Below are positions 52,664 to 60,731 of a DNA stretch of 64,000 nucleotides, in pieces. Origin of the DNA: Candidatus Bathyarchaeota archaeon A05DMB-5 (GTDB lineage Archaea; Thermoproteota; Bathyarchaeia; Bathyarchaeales; Bathycorpusculaceae); the NCBI GenBank assembly GCA_019685655.1, contig JABFQP010000001.1:426349-490348 (forward strand), read 5' to 3'. Position 1 is the stretch's first letter; the number at the start of each line of letters is the position of its first letter. The translations under genes were made by a program, and so were the position numbers. Under the pieces are notes generated by a model that worked only from the letters and a program-made list of their open reading frames with translations, ran no database searches and was not told the origin of the DNA.

Positions 52664-53223
52664 GTTTCTTCCTCTGTTTCTGTTTTTGTTTGTGATGTTG
52701 CTACGACGGCTATTGTTTGCCGCATGGGATGACTTGGATTTGCAAGTGGACTTTTTGGTGTGTATACAATTTGGTTTTCTTCTTCTTTTGTCACCAGATA
52801 ACTTGGCACGGTGACTCTTCGGTTTCCTACTGTTATGTGCCCGTGAGTTATTAGTTGACGTGCTTGATGGGTTGTTTTGGCTAAGCCTTTACGGAAAACG
52901 ATTGTTTGTAATCTTCGTTCAAGAATATCTTCGATTGTTAAGTCTAAAACGTCATCTAAAACTGCAGTTTCATGGAGAACTCCAAGTTTCTTCAGACGCG
53001 TTAGAAGTTCTTCTTCCATTTTTTTGCGCTCTTCAAGCGATTTGCCTATTAGAGAACGAGCTATGCTTCTAAACTTTGATAATGACGTTTTGTGCCGCCA
53101 CAGTTCATGCTTATTTCGTAAACCATATTGACCTAAAAGTTTGAGTTCCTCTTGGAGAATGTCAGTTCTCCATGGAAAGCGAGGAGTTTCGTATTTCTTT
53201 TTTTGTTTCTTCGGGTCTCCCAT
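52660..53223 (-). CDS. rps4: 30S ribosomal protein S4 (uS4)
   Basis: Archaeal S4 of 187 residues: [17 protein letters not shown] (about 11-27), [20 protein letters not shown], an S4 RNA-binding domain with [18 protein letters not shown], and a Thr/Glu-rich tail. It initiates small-subunit assembly. It starts 1 base after the S13 stop and overlaps S11. Confidence 0.96.
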   Translation of the reverse strand: MGDPKKQKKKYETPRFPWRTDILQEELKLLGQYGLRNKHELWRHKTSLSKFRSIARSLIGKSLEERKKMEEELLTRLKKLGVLHETAVLDDVLDLTIEDILERRLQTIVFRKGLAKTTHQARQLITHGHITVGNRRVTVPSYLVTKEEENQIVYTPKSPLANPSHPMRQTIAVVATSQTKTETEEET

Positions 53224-53224
53224 G

Positions 53225-53701
53225 CTACTTTCCTTCTTCAGATGGCGGTCTCACAAGTGCTTTCTTCTTGACTCCTAAGGCTTTTCCTGATCTGCCCGTG
53301 GTTTTTGTTCTTTGCCCGCGCACCTTCAGTCCATAAGCATGGCGGTATCCACGCCATGACTTTATCTCTTTCATTTGTTCTATATCCATTTTGGTTCTTA
53401 GGACGAGGTCTGCGCTAATTAGGTGCACGTCTTTTCCTGTTTCTTGGTCTTTTCTTCTGTTTAGGAGCCAGTTTGGCAGTCCAAATTTTGTTGGTTCTTT
53501 TATTATTTCTTCTATTTTTTCAACTTCTGCTTCGGTTAAGAAGCCGGCTCTTTTTTCTGGGTTTATTCCTGCTTTTTTTAGGATTGCGTTTGCGAGGCTT
53601 AGGCTTATTCCTTTAACTTTTGATACGGCGTATGGCGCTTTTAGAGTGCCGTCTACATCTTTGTCTATAATTCTGAGTATGTGGCGAAATTCTTGTGACA
53701 T
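53225..53701 (-). CDS. rps13: 30S ribosomal protein S13 (uS13)
   Basis: The 158-residue S13 has [17 protein letters not shown] (about 5-21), [20 protein letters not shown] (a helix-hairpin-helix), [20 protein letters not shown] (about 113-132) and the basic tail. It is the first gene of the long minus-strand superoperon; a TATA-like sequence at 53752-53761 lies about 50 bases upstream. Confidence 0.96.
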   Translation of the reverse strand: MSQEFRHILRIIDKDVDGTLKAPYAVSKVKGISLSLANAILKKAGINPEKRAGFLTEAEVEKIEEIIKEPTKFGLPNWLLNRRKDQETGKDVHLISADLVLRTKMDIEQMKEIKSWRGYRHAYGLKVRGQRTKTTGRSGKALGVKKKALVRPPSEEGK

Positions 53702-53751
53702 TTATTGCCGTCCGTTTATCGTTTGAAGCTAACTACGGAAATAAGTCATAA

Positions 53752-53761
53752 TTTATTTAAA
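53752..53761 (-). promoter_or_regulatory. TATA-like box for the S13-led superoperon
   Basis: On the minus strand TTTAAATAAA, preceded by AAGG, lies about 50 bases before the S13 start codon, so a transcription start near 53727 is expected. This could drive the S13-to-SRP19 run of genes. Confidence 0.5.
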
Positions 53762-53894
53762 CCTTACTGGTGATTTCTGAAGGTTGTGTCTCTTAAGGTG
53801 TGCTTGTGTTGAATGGTAATTCGGTTAGTAAAAAAGTAGAAAAATGCTTGAATAGGACAATCTATGATTAATGGTTTATTGAGCGTGGATTGCA

Positions 53895-54236
53895 ATGAGC
53901 GGCACTGTTCTTGAAGACACGGTTACTGAAGCATTTCGGAAGAAGGGTTACATTGTCTTTACGCGTAGAAATCATTGTGATGTTTTGGCAGTTAAGCCTG
54001 ACATGAGTTTGGCTTATCTTGTCGAATGTAAAGACTATGCATTGTCGAGTAAACAGCAAGTGTTAGCCGTTAGGGAGCTTAACCGCAATTATACACATGC
54101 CTTGGAACTTTTGATACAGCAACGCTTGTGTCCAGAAAAAATTTTGAAAGTTTTAGTTGCTAAAGGATTTGCGTATCAAGCTCGAGGAATATTGCAGTAC
54201 ACACCTGAAACTTTCATACGACATGTTTCTTCCTAG
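53895..54236 (+). CDS. PD-(D/E)XK nuclease-like protein
   Basis: The 113-residue protein looks like a minimal restriction-endonuclease fold: an N-terminal helix with GTVLEDTVTEAFRKKGY (residues 3-19), then HCDVLAVKP and LVECKDYAL, giving the D...E-x-K catalytic pattern (about 28 and 44-46), and a Gln/Arg helix. It is short, of the size of Holliday-junction resolvases or stand-alone nuclease domains, but no family is certain. It lies alone between S13 (divergent) and a GNAT gene (convergent). Confidence 0.72.
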   Translation: MSGTVLEDTVTEAFRKKGYIVFTRRNHCDVLAVKPDMSLAYLVECKDYALSSKQQVLAVRELNRNYTHALELLIQQRLCPEKILKVLVAKGFAYQARGILQYTPETFIRHVSS

Positions 54237-54244
54237 TCCTTAAT

Positions 54245-55141
54245 CTATAGTTTCTTTTCGTAAACTATTGATATTGCATCTGGCATTTTGAACCCAAGCT
54301 TCTCTAATGCTGTAGTTACTGGCTTGCAGTTGGGCGTAAACGCGTAAATCTTTTTGACGCCTAACATGTTGCAGTGGTTTTTAAGAAATTTTGCCATATC
54401 CAACACTGTGTCGTGGTCGCCGTCTATATAGCATGTTTGTATCGAGTTTTCACGCCATTCTCGGGCTGTGTCGTCGTCGATTAACATTAAACCGTCCACT
54501 TTTCCTTCTCTGTTTTTGTGTATGATTGCTTTCTGTTGCGTAATAAAACGTTCAAGGTCTTGCTTTTCCAACGAAAACCACTGATAAACAAGCGTGTATA
54601 AACCAGCGGCTCTTCGGTAGATTTCTGAAGTCTGCAAATAAGCCCACATGGCTTCTGCTTCATCTTTTCCAGCCCATTTGGCGCCTTTGCTTTCGGCTTT
54701 AGCTATGTTGTCGGTTGTCATTTGAGCGAATTCTGCTATTGGCTGGAACCCAAGTTTTCGTAGTACTGCTTGTGCAGCTATGTTGTCTGTTTCTGTTACG
54801 AGTCTCGCCACTTTCACGCCTTTTCGCTTGGCGTATTCTAGGCACTTTTTGGTTATGGCGGTGGCTACACCCATCCGTCTATAGTTTGGGTCTGTTCTTG
54901 CGCCTCTAAGCCATACTTCATGTGGCTTGTCAATGCTTAGCTGGGTGATACCAACGGGAATTTCATTTATAGTTGCGACGAACACTCTGCTATTCTTGTC
55001 CTTTAACCATCGGTCCCAAACTTTTGGTATGTAATCTCCCCAACTCCATGTTTTTTCGCAAATTTTGAATACCGCTGCACGGTCTGAAGCGCGTGCTCTT
55101 CGGACACGAATCTGCGATTTTTCACTCATTCTTTTCATCAT
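54245..55141 (-). CDS. GNAT-family N-acetyltransferase with a second C-terminal domain
   Basis: This 298-residue protein has a GNAT domain at about 10-150 (IRVRRARASDRAAVFKIC; GARTDPNYRRMGVATAITKK, where RRMGVA is the acetyl-CoA-binding motif A; DNIAAQAVLRKLGF). A second, degenerate GNAT-like region extends to the end (ALEKLGFKMPD). The acceptor is unknown. Start choice is between two adjacent ATGs and one four codons on (SEKSQIRV). It is divergent from the winged-helix gene at 55425, with copy 3 of the four-copy element in between. Confidence 0.85.
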   Translation of the reverse strand: MMKRMSEKSQIRVRRARASDRAAVFKICEKTWSWGDYIPKVWDRWLKDKNSRVFVATINEIPVGITQLSIDKPHEVWLRGARTDPNYRRMGVATAITKKCLEYAKRKGVKVARLVTETDNIAAQAVLRKLGFQPIAEFAQMTTDNIAKAESKGAKWAGKDEAEAMWAYLQTSEIYRRAAGLYTLVYQWFSLEKQDLERFITQQKAIIHKNREGKVDGLMLIDDDTAREWRENSIQTCYIDGDHDTVLDMAKFLKNHCNMLGVKKIYAFTPNCKPVTTALEKLGFKMPDAISIVYEKKL

Positions 55142-55217
55142 TGTATGCGTTAGAAAAAGACCTAATGAAGTTTACCCTCAATTACGCAACATTTTCCACG
55201 CAAGGCAAAGTTCAACC

Positions 55218-55235
55218 TATAAATAAGGGGGGCTA
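55218..55235 (+). repeat. Four-copy intergenic TATA/G-tract element, copy 3
   Basis: TATAAATAAGGGGGGCTA, preceded by AAGTTCAACC, the same ten bases that precede copy 2. It lies in the 283-base divergent gap between the GNAT gene and the winged-helix gene. Read on the minus strand, it lies about 77 bases before the GNAT start codon; read on the plus strand, it is about 200 bases before the winged-helix start. Nothing else recognisable occupies the gap except AT-rich stretches near 55320-55390. Confidence 0.6.
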
Positions 55236-55424
55236 GGCACGAAAAGAGCACACAGAAAAGCATCTTAACACCTTACTACTCAGCATATGCTAGAAACCGC
55301 AAATAAGTCGCCATGATTAATCTATAAGGCTGTATAATAAGTCATAAATCGTAATATAGGTTAAATCTTTTAAAGGATATAAGCTATAATCAGAAAGCAG
55401 AAACCATAAGAAGGCTGAACAAAA

Positions 55425-55760
55425 ATGGTGAAGAGTGGAGAAGAGGAGAAGATTAAAAAAATTCTAACAAACCCAAAATACGCAGCAATCAAAGCCATGC
55501 TCGAAAAAGACCACGCCATCGACTGCATATTCCTACTCTACATGAACCGTGGAAAATGGAAAGAAGCCAAAGAATTCATGCACAACAACGGCTTAACACT
55601 CAGCGACGGCACATTCCGCGCCAGAATGATAGAAATTGAAGATTTAGGCTTAGCCAAAGGCGAACGCATCGACCCATTAAAGAAATACTATGTCAAAACA
55701 GAGCTTGGCGAAAAAATTGCAAAGTTACTGTTAGAATTTTTTGACAAACTGGAACTTTAA
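55425..55760 (+). CDS. Predicted winged-helix DNA-binding protein
   Basis: I do not recognise a named family. The 111-residue protein is helical and charged, with a central FLLYMNRGKWKEAKEFMH region and LSDGTFRARMIEIEDLGL, followed by KKYYVKTELGEKIAKLLLEF, a pattern like a winged helix with its C-terminal wing and a dimer helix. It is preceded by a long upstream region. It is followed about 200 bases later by a pilin gene, so it may regulate that cluster; this is inferred from position only. Confidence 0.6.
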   Translation: MVKSGEEEKIKKILTNPKYAAIKAMLEKDHAIDCIFLLYMNRGKWKEAKEFMHNNGLTLSDGTFRARMIEIEDLGLAKGERIDPLKKYYVKTELGEKIAKLLLEFFDKLEL

Positions 55761-55958
55761 GCCATTAACGCATAACATTCGATTGCTGTTGTACAGTTTT
55801 CTAATTGATGATTTTTTAAATGTTAGGCTGACTGTTTCTTTTGGTTTTTTGTAGTTTTGTTTTACAAATGAATAATATGGTGTATTAAGTCGTAAGATTT
55901 AAATTCCTTGTCTCCCCTAACATACACGTTAACCCCAAAAGGAGGGATAGAAAGAAAA

Positions 55959-56402
55959 ATGAAAATATTGAAGAGCAAGAAAGCCCTAAGCCCCGTAGTC
56001 GCATCAATCATACTCATCGCAGTAACCGTCGCTGTTTCTATCGCCGTAGCCGCATGGATGGGCTCACTCACCACAGGACAAATGGCAACGGAGGGAATAA
56101 CCTTCACCGGATATACATGGGCATCACCATCAGGCACAACAATCGCAAACATAACAATCAAAGTTAAGAACACCGGAGCCACGGACTTATCAATCGCAGA
56201 AGTTAAAGTTGACAGTGACGTAATAGCTATAGCCAACCTTAGGTTTGATGGAGCAGCTGCAACACTTCCGTACTCGCTAACGAAAGGCACTGAAGTCCAG
56301 ATCACCATTATAAAGGATTTCACAAGAGGAGTACAGTACAACTTCTACGTGACAACATCGAAAGGCCACGAATTCGGTCCTTACACGCTGCCAGCACCAT
56401 AA
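55959..56402 (+). CDS. Type IV pilin / archaellin-like protein
   Basis: The mature N-terminus KKALSPVVASIILIAVTVAV (about 7-26) is the conserved archaeal pilin helix, preceded by a short basic leader (MKILKS). The remaining 120 residues are a compact beta-domain with VKNTGATDLSIAEVKVDSD, characteristic of DUF1628/pilin-like proteins. The ATG at 55959 stands downstream of GGAGGG; an in-frame start 17 codons earlier is unlikely. It is not next to pilus assembly genes, but uses the same pre-pilin signal and is followed by a helical protein and two Roadblock-like proteins. Confidence 0.82.
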   Translation: MKILKSKKALSPVVASIILIAVTVAVSIAVAAWMGSLTTGQMATEGITFTGYTWASPSGTTIANITIKVKNTGATDLSIAEVKVDSDVIAIANLRFDGAAATLPYSLTKGTEVQITIIKDFTRGVQYNFYVTTSKGHEFGPYTLPAP

Positions 56403-56493
56403 CTTCCAAACTTTGTTGAGATTGGGGGTAGGGTGTAACAGAAACCTCTCTTAACTTCCTCTATTGTTTCCAATTTGGAGGTGCAAAAACAGA

Positions 56494-56919
56494 ATGGTCG
56501 TAAAAATAAAAGAATATGCTTCAGCAGAAGAAATAGCTGACACTCTCGAAAAAGAAATAACTGAAACCAAAAGCACACTAGGAGAATACCTTCGCAGGCT
56601 AGACGACATACGAGCTCTGGCTGAAAAATCAAAGAAAATCCGCGAAGTCGTACTAAAACTAGCAGGCAAAAAAGCTGCAACAGAAAGCCTGGGCGAAATC
56701 ACAATAGGCAACCTAAACATCGTTTTAGATGCCAACCCATTCCATGAACTGACAGTGATAGAAGAAGTCGTGCGCAGCCACCAAGAAAGACTACTAGTCC
56801 TGCAAAAAGCCCGCGAAGCACTCAAATGGCTAGACCAGCTGGGAGATACTGAAGGTTTAAAGTATCTCGTAGTGGAAGACGACGGCGTCCCAGAACGCAT
56901 ACTCTTCAAAATATCCTAA
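56494..56919 (+). CDS. Uncharacterised helical protein of the pilin-Roadblock cluster
   Basis: I do not recognise this 141-residue protein. The first half is a charged amphipathic helical region (EEIADTLEKEITETKSTLGE and ALAEKSKKIREVVLKLAG), suited to coiled-coil or bundle formation, and the second half contains VVRSHQERLLVLQKAREALK followed by a small beta-like segment ending ERILFKIS. The ATG at 56494 follows GGAGGTG by about nine bases. Its position between a pilin and two Roadblock-like proteins suggests a scaffold or coupling role, which is inference. Confidence 0.65.
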   Translation: MVVKIKEYASAEEIADTLEKEITETKSTLGEYLRRLDDIRALAEKSKKIREVVLKLAGKKAATESLGEITIGNLNIVLDANPFHELTVIEEVVRSHQERLLVLQKAREALKWLDQLGDTEGLKYLVVEDDGVPERILFKIS

Positions 56920-56940
56920 AACAAATGGAAGTGAACATGC

Positions 56941-57762
56941 ATGGATGACGAAATCTATTCATTTGCCCTAAAAAACACGCTAGATGAAGTCCGAAACATA
57001 TGCCCAGAAATAACCAACGCCTTCATGTTTAAAGAAGACGGCGAAATAATAGCAGGAGACGAAGGCACGCCTGAAAAAACCATAGTGCGTGTTGTAGACT
57101 CCTTTGACAGCATATTAGAAAAGGCTGAAGCCATTGGCGATGTTGAAGGCATAGTCCTTGAAGGAGATAATGGTAGATTAAATGTTTTCCACATGAACAA
57201 CCTCTATTTCGTCATGGTTACATCAAGAAAAGCCGACATGACCTACGTTAACACTGTAACAAGGGTCTTAATTCCAACAATTCTAAAGTTACTAGACAAA
57301 ATCAGCCCTGCCCCCCTCAAAAACAATCCGCCCTTAACTAAAAAAACGCCTATAACTCCAACACTCACGGAACCCGAAGAAACATCAGAGGAGCTTGTTG
57401 AAGAAACCGTTCTGGAAGAATCCGAAGAAATTGTAAAACCCGAAATCAAATCGGAACCCTTGCTTCCAGAAGCTCCCGTAAACCAGTTAATTGTTGAGAA
57501 TTTAGGCGGCTTACTGGTTCCATCCGACACCGTGCGCATCGACAACAAAATACTTTCAGAATGGGAAGAACTCTATGAAAACAAAACAATCGAGGAAGTT
57601 GAAATAGAAACCATCGACGGAAAAACAACACGATGCAAAGTCAAACCAATAAAAGATTCAAAATACGAAGGAAAAGGCATCATACAAATGCCCGAAAAAA
57701 TACAGCTCGCCCTTGAAATAAAGAAAGGAGAGCTTGTAAGGGCTAGACCAATAGTTGAGTAA
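56941..57762 (+). CDS. Roadblock/LC7-like protein with C-terminal barrel-like domain
   Basis: This 273-residue protein begins with a Roadblock/LC7-like domain (about 1-120): NTLDEVRNICPEITNAFMF, a beta-strand with DGEIIAGDEG, VEGIVLEGDNGRLNVFHMNN and LYFVMVTSRKAD. A long acidic, Thr/Glu/Pro-rich linker follows (about 125-185). The last 85 residues (GLLVPSDTVRIDNKILSEWE to QMPEKIQLALEIKKGELVRA) look like a small beta-barrel of the cradle-loop type, which is a tentative call. Roadblock domains usually regulate MglA/Ras-like GTPases; none is in the window. It is followed 15 bases later by a second, smaller Roadblock-like gene. Confidence 0.65.
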   Translation: MDDEIYSFALKNTLDEVRNICPEITNAFMFKEDGEIIAGDEGTPEKTIVRVVDSFDSILEKAEAIGDVEGIVLEGDNGRLNVFHMNNLYFVMVTSRKADMTYVNTVTRVLIPTILKLLDKISPAPLKNNPPLTKKTPITPTLTEPEETSEELVEETVLEESEEIVKPEIKSEPLLPEAPVNQLIVENLGGLLVPSDTVRIDNKILSEWEELYENKTIEEVEIETIDGKTTRCKVKPIKDSKYEGKGIIQMPEKIQLALEIKKGELVRARPIVE

Positions 57763-57777
57763 TGGAGGCTAAATGTC

Positions 57778-58173
57778 ATGGTCAAGAAAAAAAGAAGCTT
57801 TCAAGAAATCACCGAAGTAGCCGAGCCGGTTGCTGTTGAAGAACCAACATCAGCGCACGGCATACGCGCATGCCTTGAAGAAATCAAATCCTATGATGGA
57901 GTTGTAGGCTACATCCTAAGAAACTCTACTTCAGCAGCAATAGACCTTAAAGACCCAACCAAAATCATAGACTACGCCATTCTCTCATCTTCTGCCATCG
58001 ACGCTGGCAAAGAACTTTCAGAACTTTTCAACCTAGGCGAAGTCAAAAACATAGTCATCGAAGGAAAAGACATCAAAGTGCTTTCCTTAATCATTGATGA
58101 GAACAAGATAAGCATTTTTATGGAAAAAGGCGCTGACTACGAGACAATTGTAAAAAAGCTATACTCACTTTAG
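57778..58173 (+). CDS. Roadblock/LC7-like protein
   Basis: The 131-residue protein has about 25 charged leader residues and then a Roadblock/LC7-like domain: GIRACLEEIKSYDGVVGYIL, then SSAIDAGKELSELFNLGEV, KNIVIEGKDIKVLSLII and ISIFMEKGADYETIVKKLY. Such domains dimerise and bind small GTPases in bacteria and archaea. It is the second Roadblock-like protein in the row and may form a heterodimer with the larger one. A GTPase partner is not encoded nearby. Confidence 0.68.
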   Translation: MVKKKRSFQEITEVAEPVAVEEPTSAHGIRACLEEIKSYDGVVGYILRNSTSAAIDLKDPTKIIDYAILSSSAIDAGKELSELFNLGEVKNIVIEGKDIKVLSLIIDENKISIFMEKGADYETIVKKLYSL

Positions 58174-58292
58174 AATAGGTCAAATCTTTCTTTCATTTTT
58201 TTCTTTACGTAAACCTTGCAAACAATCTTTATTATTTTCAGAACGTTTAAATTTCCGTTTTTAATAGAGATATGTAGGGGAAGGGAGGCCTT

Positions 58293-58313
58293 CTCAGCCT
58301 TTCTAGGACTGAG
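58293..58313 (+). promoter_or_regulatory. Leader hairpin before a winged-helix gene
   Basis: CTCAGCCT and AGG(A)CTGAG can form an eight-base-pair stem with a one-base bulge and the loop TTCT, ending 10 bases before the TTG start at 58324 and beside the Shine-Dalgarno-like GGGTGA. It could influence translation of the small regulator, which makes a structured leader plausible but unproven. Confidence 0.35.
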
Positions 58314-58323
58314 TGGGTGAAAC

Positions 58324-58611
58324 TTGTTAGTTCAAAATGGAAAACAGCGTAGTAATAATCATCGAGGACGCTTAGATATTATCGCAGACATTCTAGAGGC
58401 TTCCCAAAATGGAACTCGCAAAACCTATTTTATGTATCGTTGCAATCTAAGTTTTAAACAGCTAAAATATTATTTGAGTTTTCTACTGAAGAAAGGGCTT
58501 ATTTACACGGCTAACGAAGGTCGTCACCCTCAATCTGACCTGTTCAAAATAACTGATAAGGGCAAAGAATTTTTGAAGGCATACAAAGGCTTGAAAGCTC
58601 TCATGAAGTAG
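58324..58611 (+). CDS. Small winged-helix regulator (HTH_45-like)
   Basis: This 95-residue protein contains DIIADILEASQNGTRKTYFM, NLSFKQLKYYLSFLLKKGLI and ITDKGKEFLKAYKGLKAL, the layout of archaeal winged-helix (HTH_45-like) regulators with a C-terminal dimer helix. The start is TTG at 58324 behind GGTGA. Its 3' end overlaps that of the small winged-helix gene on the opposite strand by 11 bases. Confidence 0.72.
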   Translation: MLVQNGKQRSNNHRGRLDIIADILEASQNGTRKTYFMYRCNLSFKQLKYYLSFLLKKGLIYTANEGRHPQSDLFKITDKGKEFLKAYKGLKALMK

Positions 58612-58789
58612 CTGCTTGTGATAAAAATTGCTGAACAGTCTTTTCAAGCTTTATCTTTCCATGTTCTTCATCTGCTATTATGAAACTGTATTTTCTAAGA
58701 AACGCGATTACTTGGTGCAGCTGTTTTTTATTGAGGTTCACTTCTTGTTGTATCTCTTTCAGTTGGTGCCATTCTCCATCGCTGAGCAT
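58601..58789 (-). CDS. Small winged-helix protein, convergent with the preceding regulator
   Basis: The 62-residue reading frame LSDGEWHQLKEIQQEVNL, then HQVIAFLRKYSFIIADEEHGKIKLEKTV (read in segments), has a convincing winged-helix core and is unlikely to be a chance frame. The true start may be upstream of the ATG at 58789: the frame stays open back to a TAG near 58839 and includes a GGAGG, but no ordinary start codon fits it, so the N-terminus is uncertain. Its 3' end overlaps the regulator at 58324-58611. Confidence 0.55.
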   Translation of the reverse strand: MLSDGEWHQLKEIQQEVNLNKKQLHQVIAFLRKYSFIIADEEHGKIKLEKTVQQFLSQAATS

Positions 58790-58991
58790 CTCAAGAATTC
58801 TCGAAATTTTCGATGTCGTTGATATGTCCTCCAGCAGATACTATTTGGTTAAGATTTTTTGTTTAAATGCCTTATGAGGTTTTATTTCAGAATTTTTTTC
58901 TAGAAGATTATATTTCAAAGATGCCTACCGTTCATTTCGGCAAATGCTTTATCAAAAGCAGCCACAATAAACCATTGGAGAAACGCATTAG

Positions 58992-59831
58992 ATGACGAAA
59001 CAAATAGATTGGCTACAAATTCTTGTTGAATGCCGAAAAAACATAAAGAATCAGATAACTCCACTCCTTAAAATGTTAAACAAACCGCAACCAAACTTGG
59101 GACTAGGAGCCGGAGGAGACCCTATAAAACAGGTAGACCTTACGGCAGAAAATGCCATAATCACAACGTTTAAAGAATATGAAATCTCCTTCACTCTGAT
59201 CAGCGAAGAATCGGGCATAAAAAAGTATGGAGAAAAACCAAACGAATATTTTGTGACCACTGACCCCATAGACGGCACAACAAACCTTATGCGCGGAATA
59301 CCTTTCTATGCAACTTCAATTGCTGTTTCCACACGACCAACTCTGCGCACGGTGCATACGGCACTTGTAGTAGACCTTTTTCATGATATAACGTATACTG
59401 CACAAAGAGGAAAAGGTGCTCACCGCAATGACAAAAGAATAACGCCATCAAGAAACTACACGTTGGGAGAAGCGGTTATAGGCGTGGACTTAAACACTTA
59501 TAAAGTGCCAAAGATAGCTCCACAGCTTTCTGGCTTGATACACAAAACAAAACACATACGCCACTTCGGAGCCAACGCCTTAGAAATATGCTACGTTGCA
59601 GATGGCACAACAGACGCCTTTATAGACATACGCGGAAAACTCCGCGCAACAGACATGGCCGCAGCATGGTTAATAATGGAAGAAGCAGGAGCAAAAATGA
59701 CAACGCCCACTGGAAAACCTTTAAACATCAAGCTTCACCCCAAACAGAAAGTCGCCTTCATTGCAGCGGCAAATCCGAAAATCCACGCAACAATAATTGA
59801 TTTAATAAAACCTCAAAAGGAAGCAAAATGA
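58992..59831 (+). CDS. Inositol monophosphatase / fructose-1,6-bisphosphatase family protein
   Basis: The 279-residue protein has the metal-binding motifs of the IMPase superfamily: SEESG (about 72-76), TDPIDGTTNLMRG (about 91-103) and TDMAAAWLIMEEAGA (about 217-231), with three acidic metal ligands. Archaeal members often dephosphorylate both inositol monophosphate and fructose-1,6-bisphosphate. The start is ATG at 58992 and the stop overlaps the following phosphoesterase gene by four bases, so the two may work together. Confidence 0.9.
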   Translation: MTKQIDWLQILVECRKNIKNQITPLLKMLNKPQPNLGLGAGGDPIKQVDLTAENAIITTFKEYEISFTLISEESGIKKYGEKPNEYFVTTDPIDGTTNLMRGIPFYATSIAVSTRPTLRTVHTALVVDLFHDITYTAQRGKGAHRNDKRITPSRNYTLGEAVIGVDLNTYKVPKIAPQLSGLIHKTKHIRHFGANALEICYVADGTTDAFIDIRGKLRATDMAAAWLIMEEAGAKMTTPTGKPLNIKLHPKQKVAFIAAANPKIHATIIDLIKPQKEAK

Positions 59832-60673
59832 TAACTCCATTATTGCCACATCCAGCGGCGTTAATAAAAACGCAAAGAACACGAACGATGGTAATTGCTG
59901 ACCTGCATATAGGATGGGAAATGGCGCTCTCAGAAAAGGGGATACATGTCCCGACACAGACGCCAAAGCTTATGCAAAAACTGAAAAACCTCATATCTGC
60001 ATATCAACCAAAAAAACTACTAGTTTTGGGCGATGTCAAACACACTATTGCTACTGCAGAAATGAGCGAGTGGCATGACATTCCCGACTTTTTTAATGAA
60101 ATAAAAAAGCAAATACCAGAAATACTGGTAATCCGTGGTAACCACGACGGAAACTTGGAGCCATTATTGCCCGAGAACATAAAAATATTGCCTGCCACCG
60201 GAGTAATGTTGAATGAAATTGGTTTTTTCCATGGTCACCGATGGCCATCACCTGCTTTATTGAAGTGTAAAACATTAGTAATGGCGCATGTTCACCCAGT
60301 TGTAGCTCTTCGCGACCCAGCAGGATTCAGAATCACGAGACAAGTTTGGGTAAAGGCGGAGTGTAATAAGACTCAATTGGCTCAAGTTTTGTTGCAAAAA
60401 AGCAAAATAAAAATTGAAAAGAGCCCTGAAGAAACATTGTGGAAGCATTATAAGATCAAATCCAAAACTGTCCAGCTTTTCATAATGCCTTCATTTAATG
60501 ATTTCTTAGGAGGCAAACCGCTGAATGAGAGAAAACTTTACGGAAAAACAGAATCTGAAAGAATCGTTGGTCCAGTTCTTCGTTCCGAAGCCGTTGACAT
60601 GGAAAACGCGGAAACATATCTTCTCGATGGAACTTTTCTCGGAACTTTAAACCAACTCAAGATTCTAAGCTAA
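59828..60673 (+). CDS. Metallophosphoesterase, COG1407 (ICC-like) family
   Basis: This 281-residue protein has a calcineurin-like catalytic pattern: IADLHIG (D-x-H), LVLGDVKH (G-D-x-x-H), IRGNHDGN (G-N-H-D) and AHVHPV (about 152-157), each of which matches COG1407 phosphoesterases that act on nucleic acid or phosphodiester substrates not well defined. A C-terminal region of about 100 residues continues with no recognised domain. The gene overlaps the upstream IMPase-like gene. Confidence 0.87.
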   Translation: MITPLLPHPAALIKTQRTRTMVIADLHIGWEMALSEKGIHVPTQTPKLMQKLKNLISAYQPKKLLVLGDVKHTIATAEMSEWHDIPDFFNEIKKQIPEILVIRGNHDGNLEPLLPENIKILPATGVMLNEIGFFHGHRWPSPALLKCKTLVMAHVHPVVALRDPAGFRITRQVWVKAECNKTQLAQVLLQKSKIKIEKSPEETLWKHYKIKSKTVQLFIMPSFNDFLGGKPLNERKLYGKTESERIVGPVLRSEAVDMENAETYLLDGTFLGTLNQLKILS

Positions 60674-60690
60674 AGTAGGTTAGCACAAAA

Positions 60691-60698
60691 TTTATACC
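60691..60698 (+). promoter_or_regulatory. TATA-like box for hsp20
   Basis: TTTATACC preceded by ACAAAA, about 33 bases upstream of the ATG at 60732, fits an archaeal promoter. The predicted transcription start (about 60717) leaves a very short leader with AGGTG as the ribosome-binding site. Confidence 0.5.
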
Positions 60699-60731
60699 AA
60701 CGGCATAATTCACACTAACAAGGTGAAAAAT

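Noticed and set aside
55805..55831. Possible C/D box RNA: TTGATGA followed 16 bases later by CTGA
   Set aside because: There is no second C'/D pair, and the spacer is poly-T, unlike a guide sequence. A single half-unit of C and D boxes is common by chance in AT-rich gaps.
58790..58991. An upstream start for the small winged-helix gene at 58601-58789
   Set aside because: The frame stays open to a TAG near 58839, but only non-standard start codons fit the GGAGG, so no longer version is annotated.
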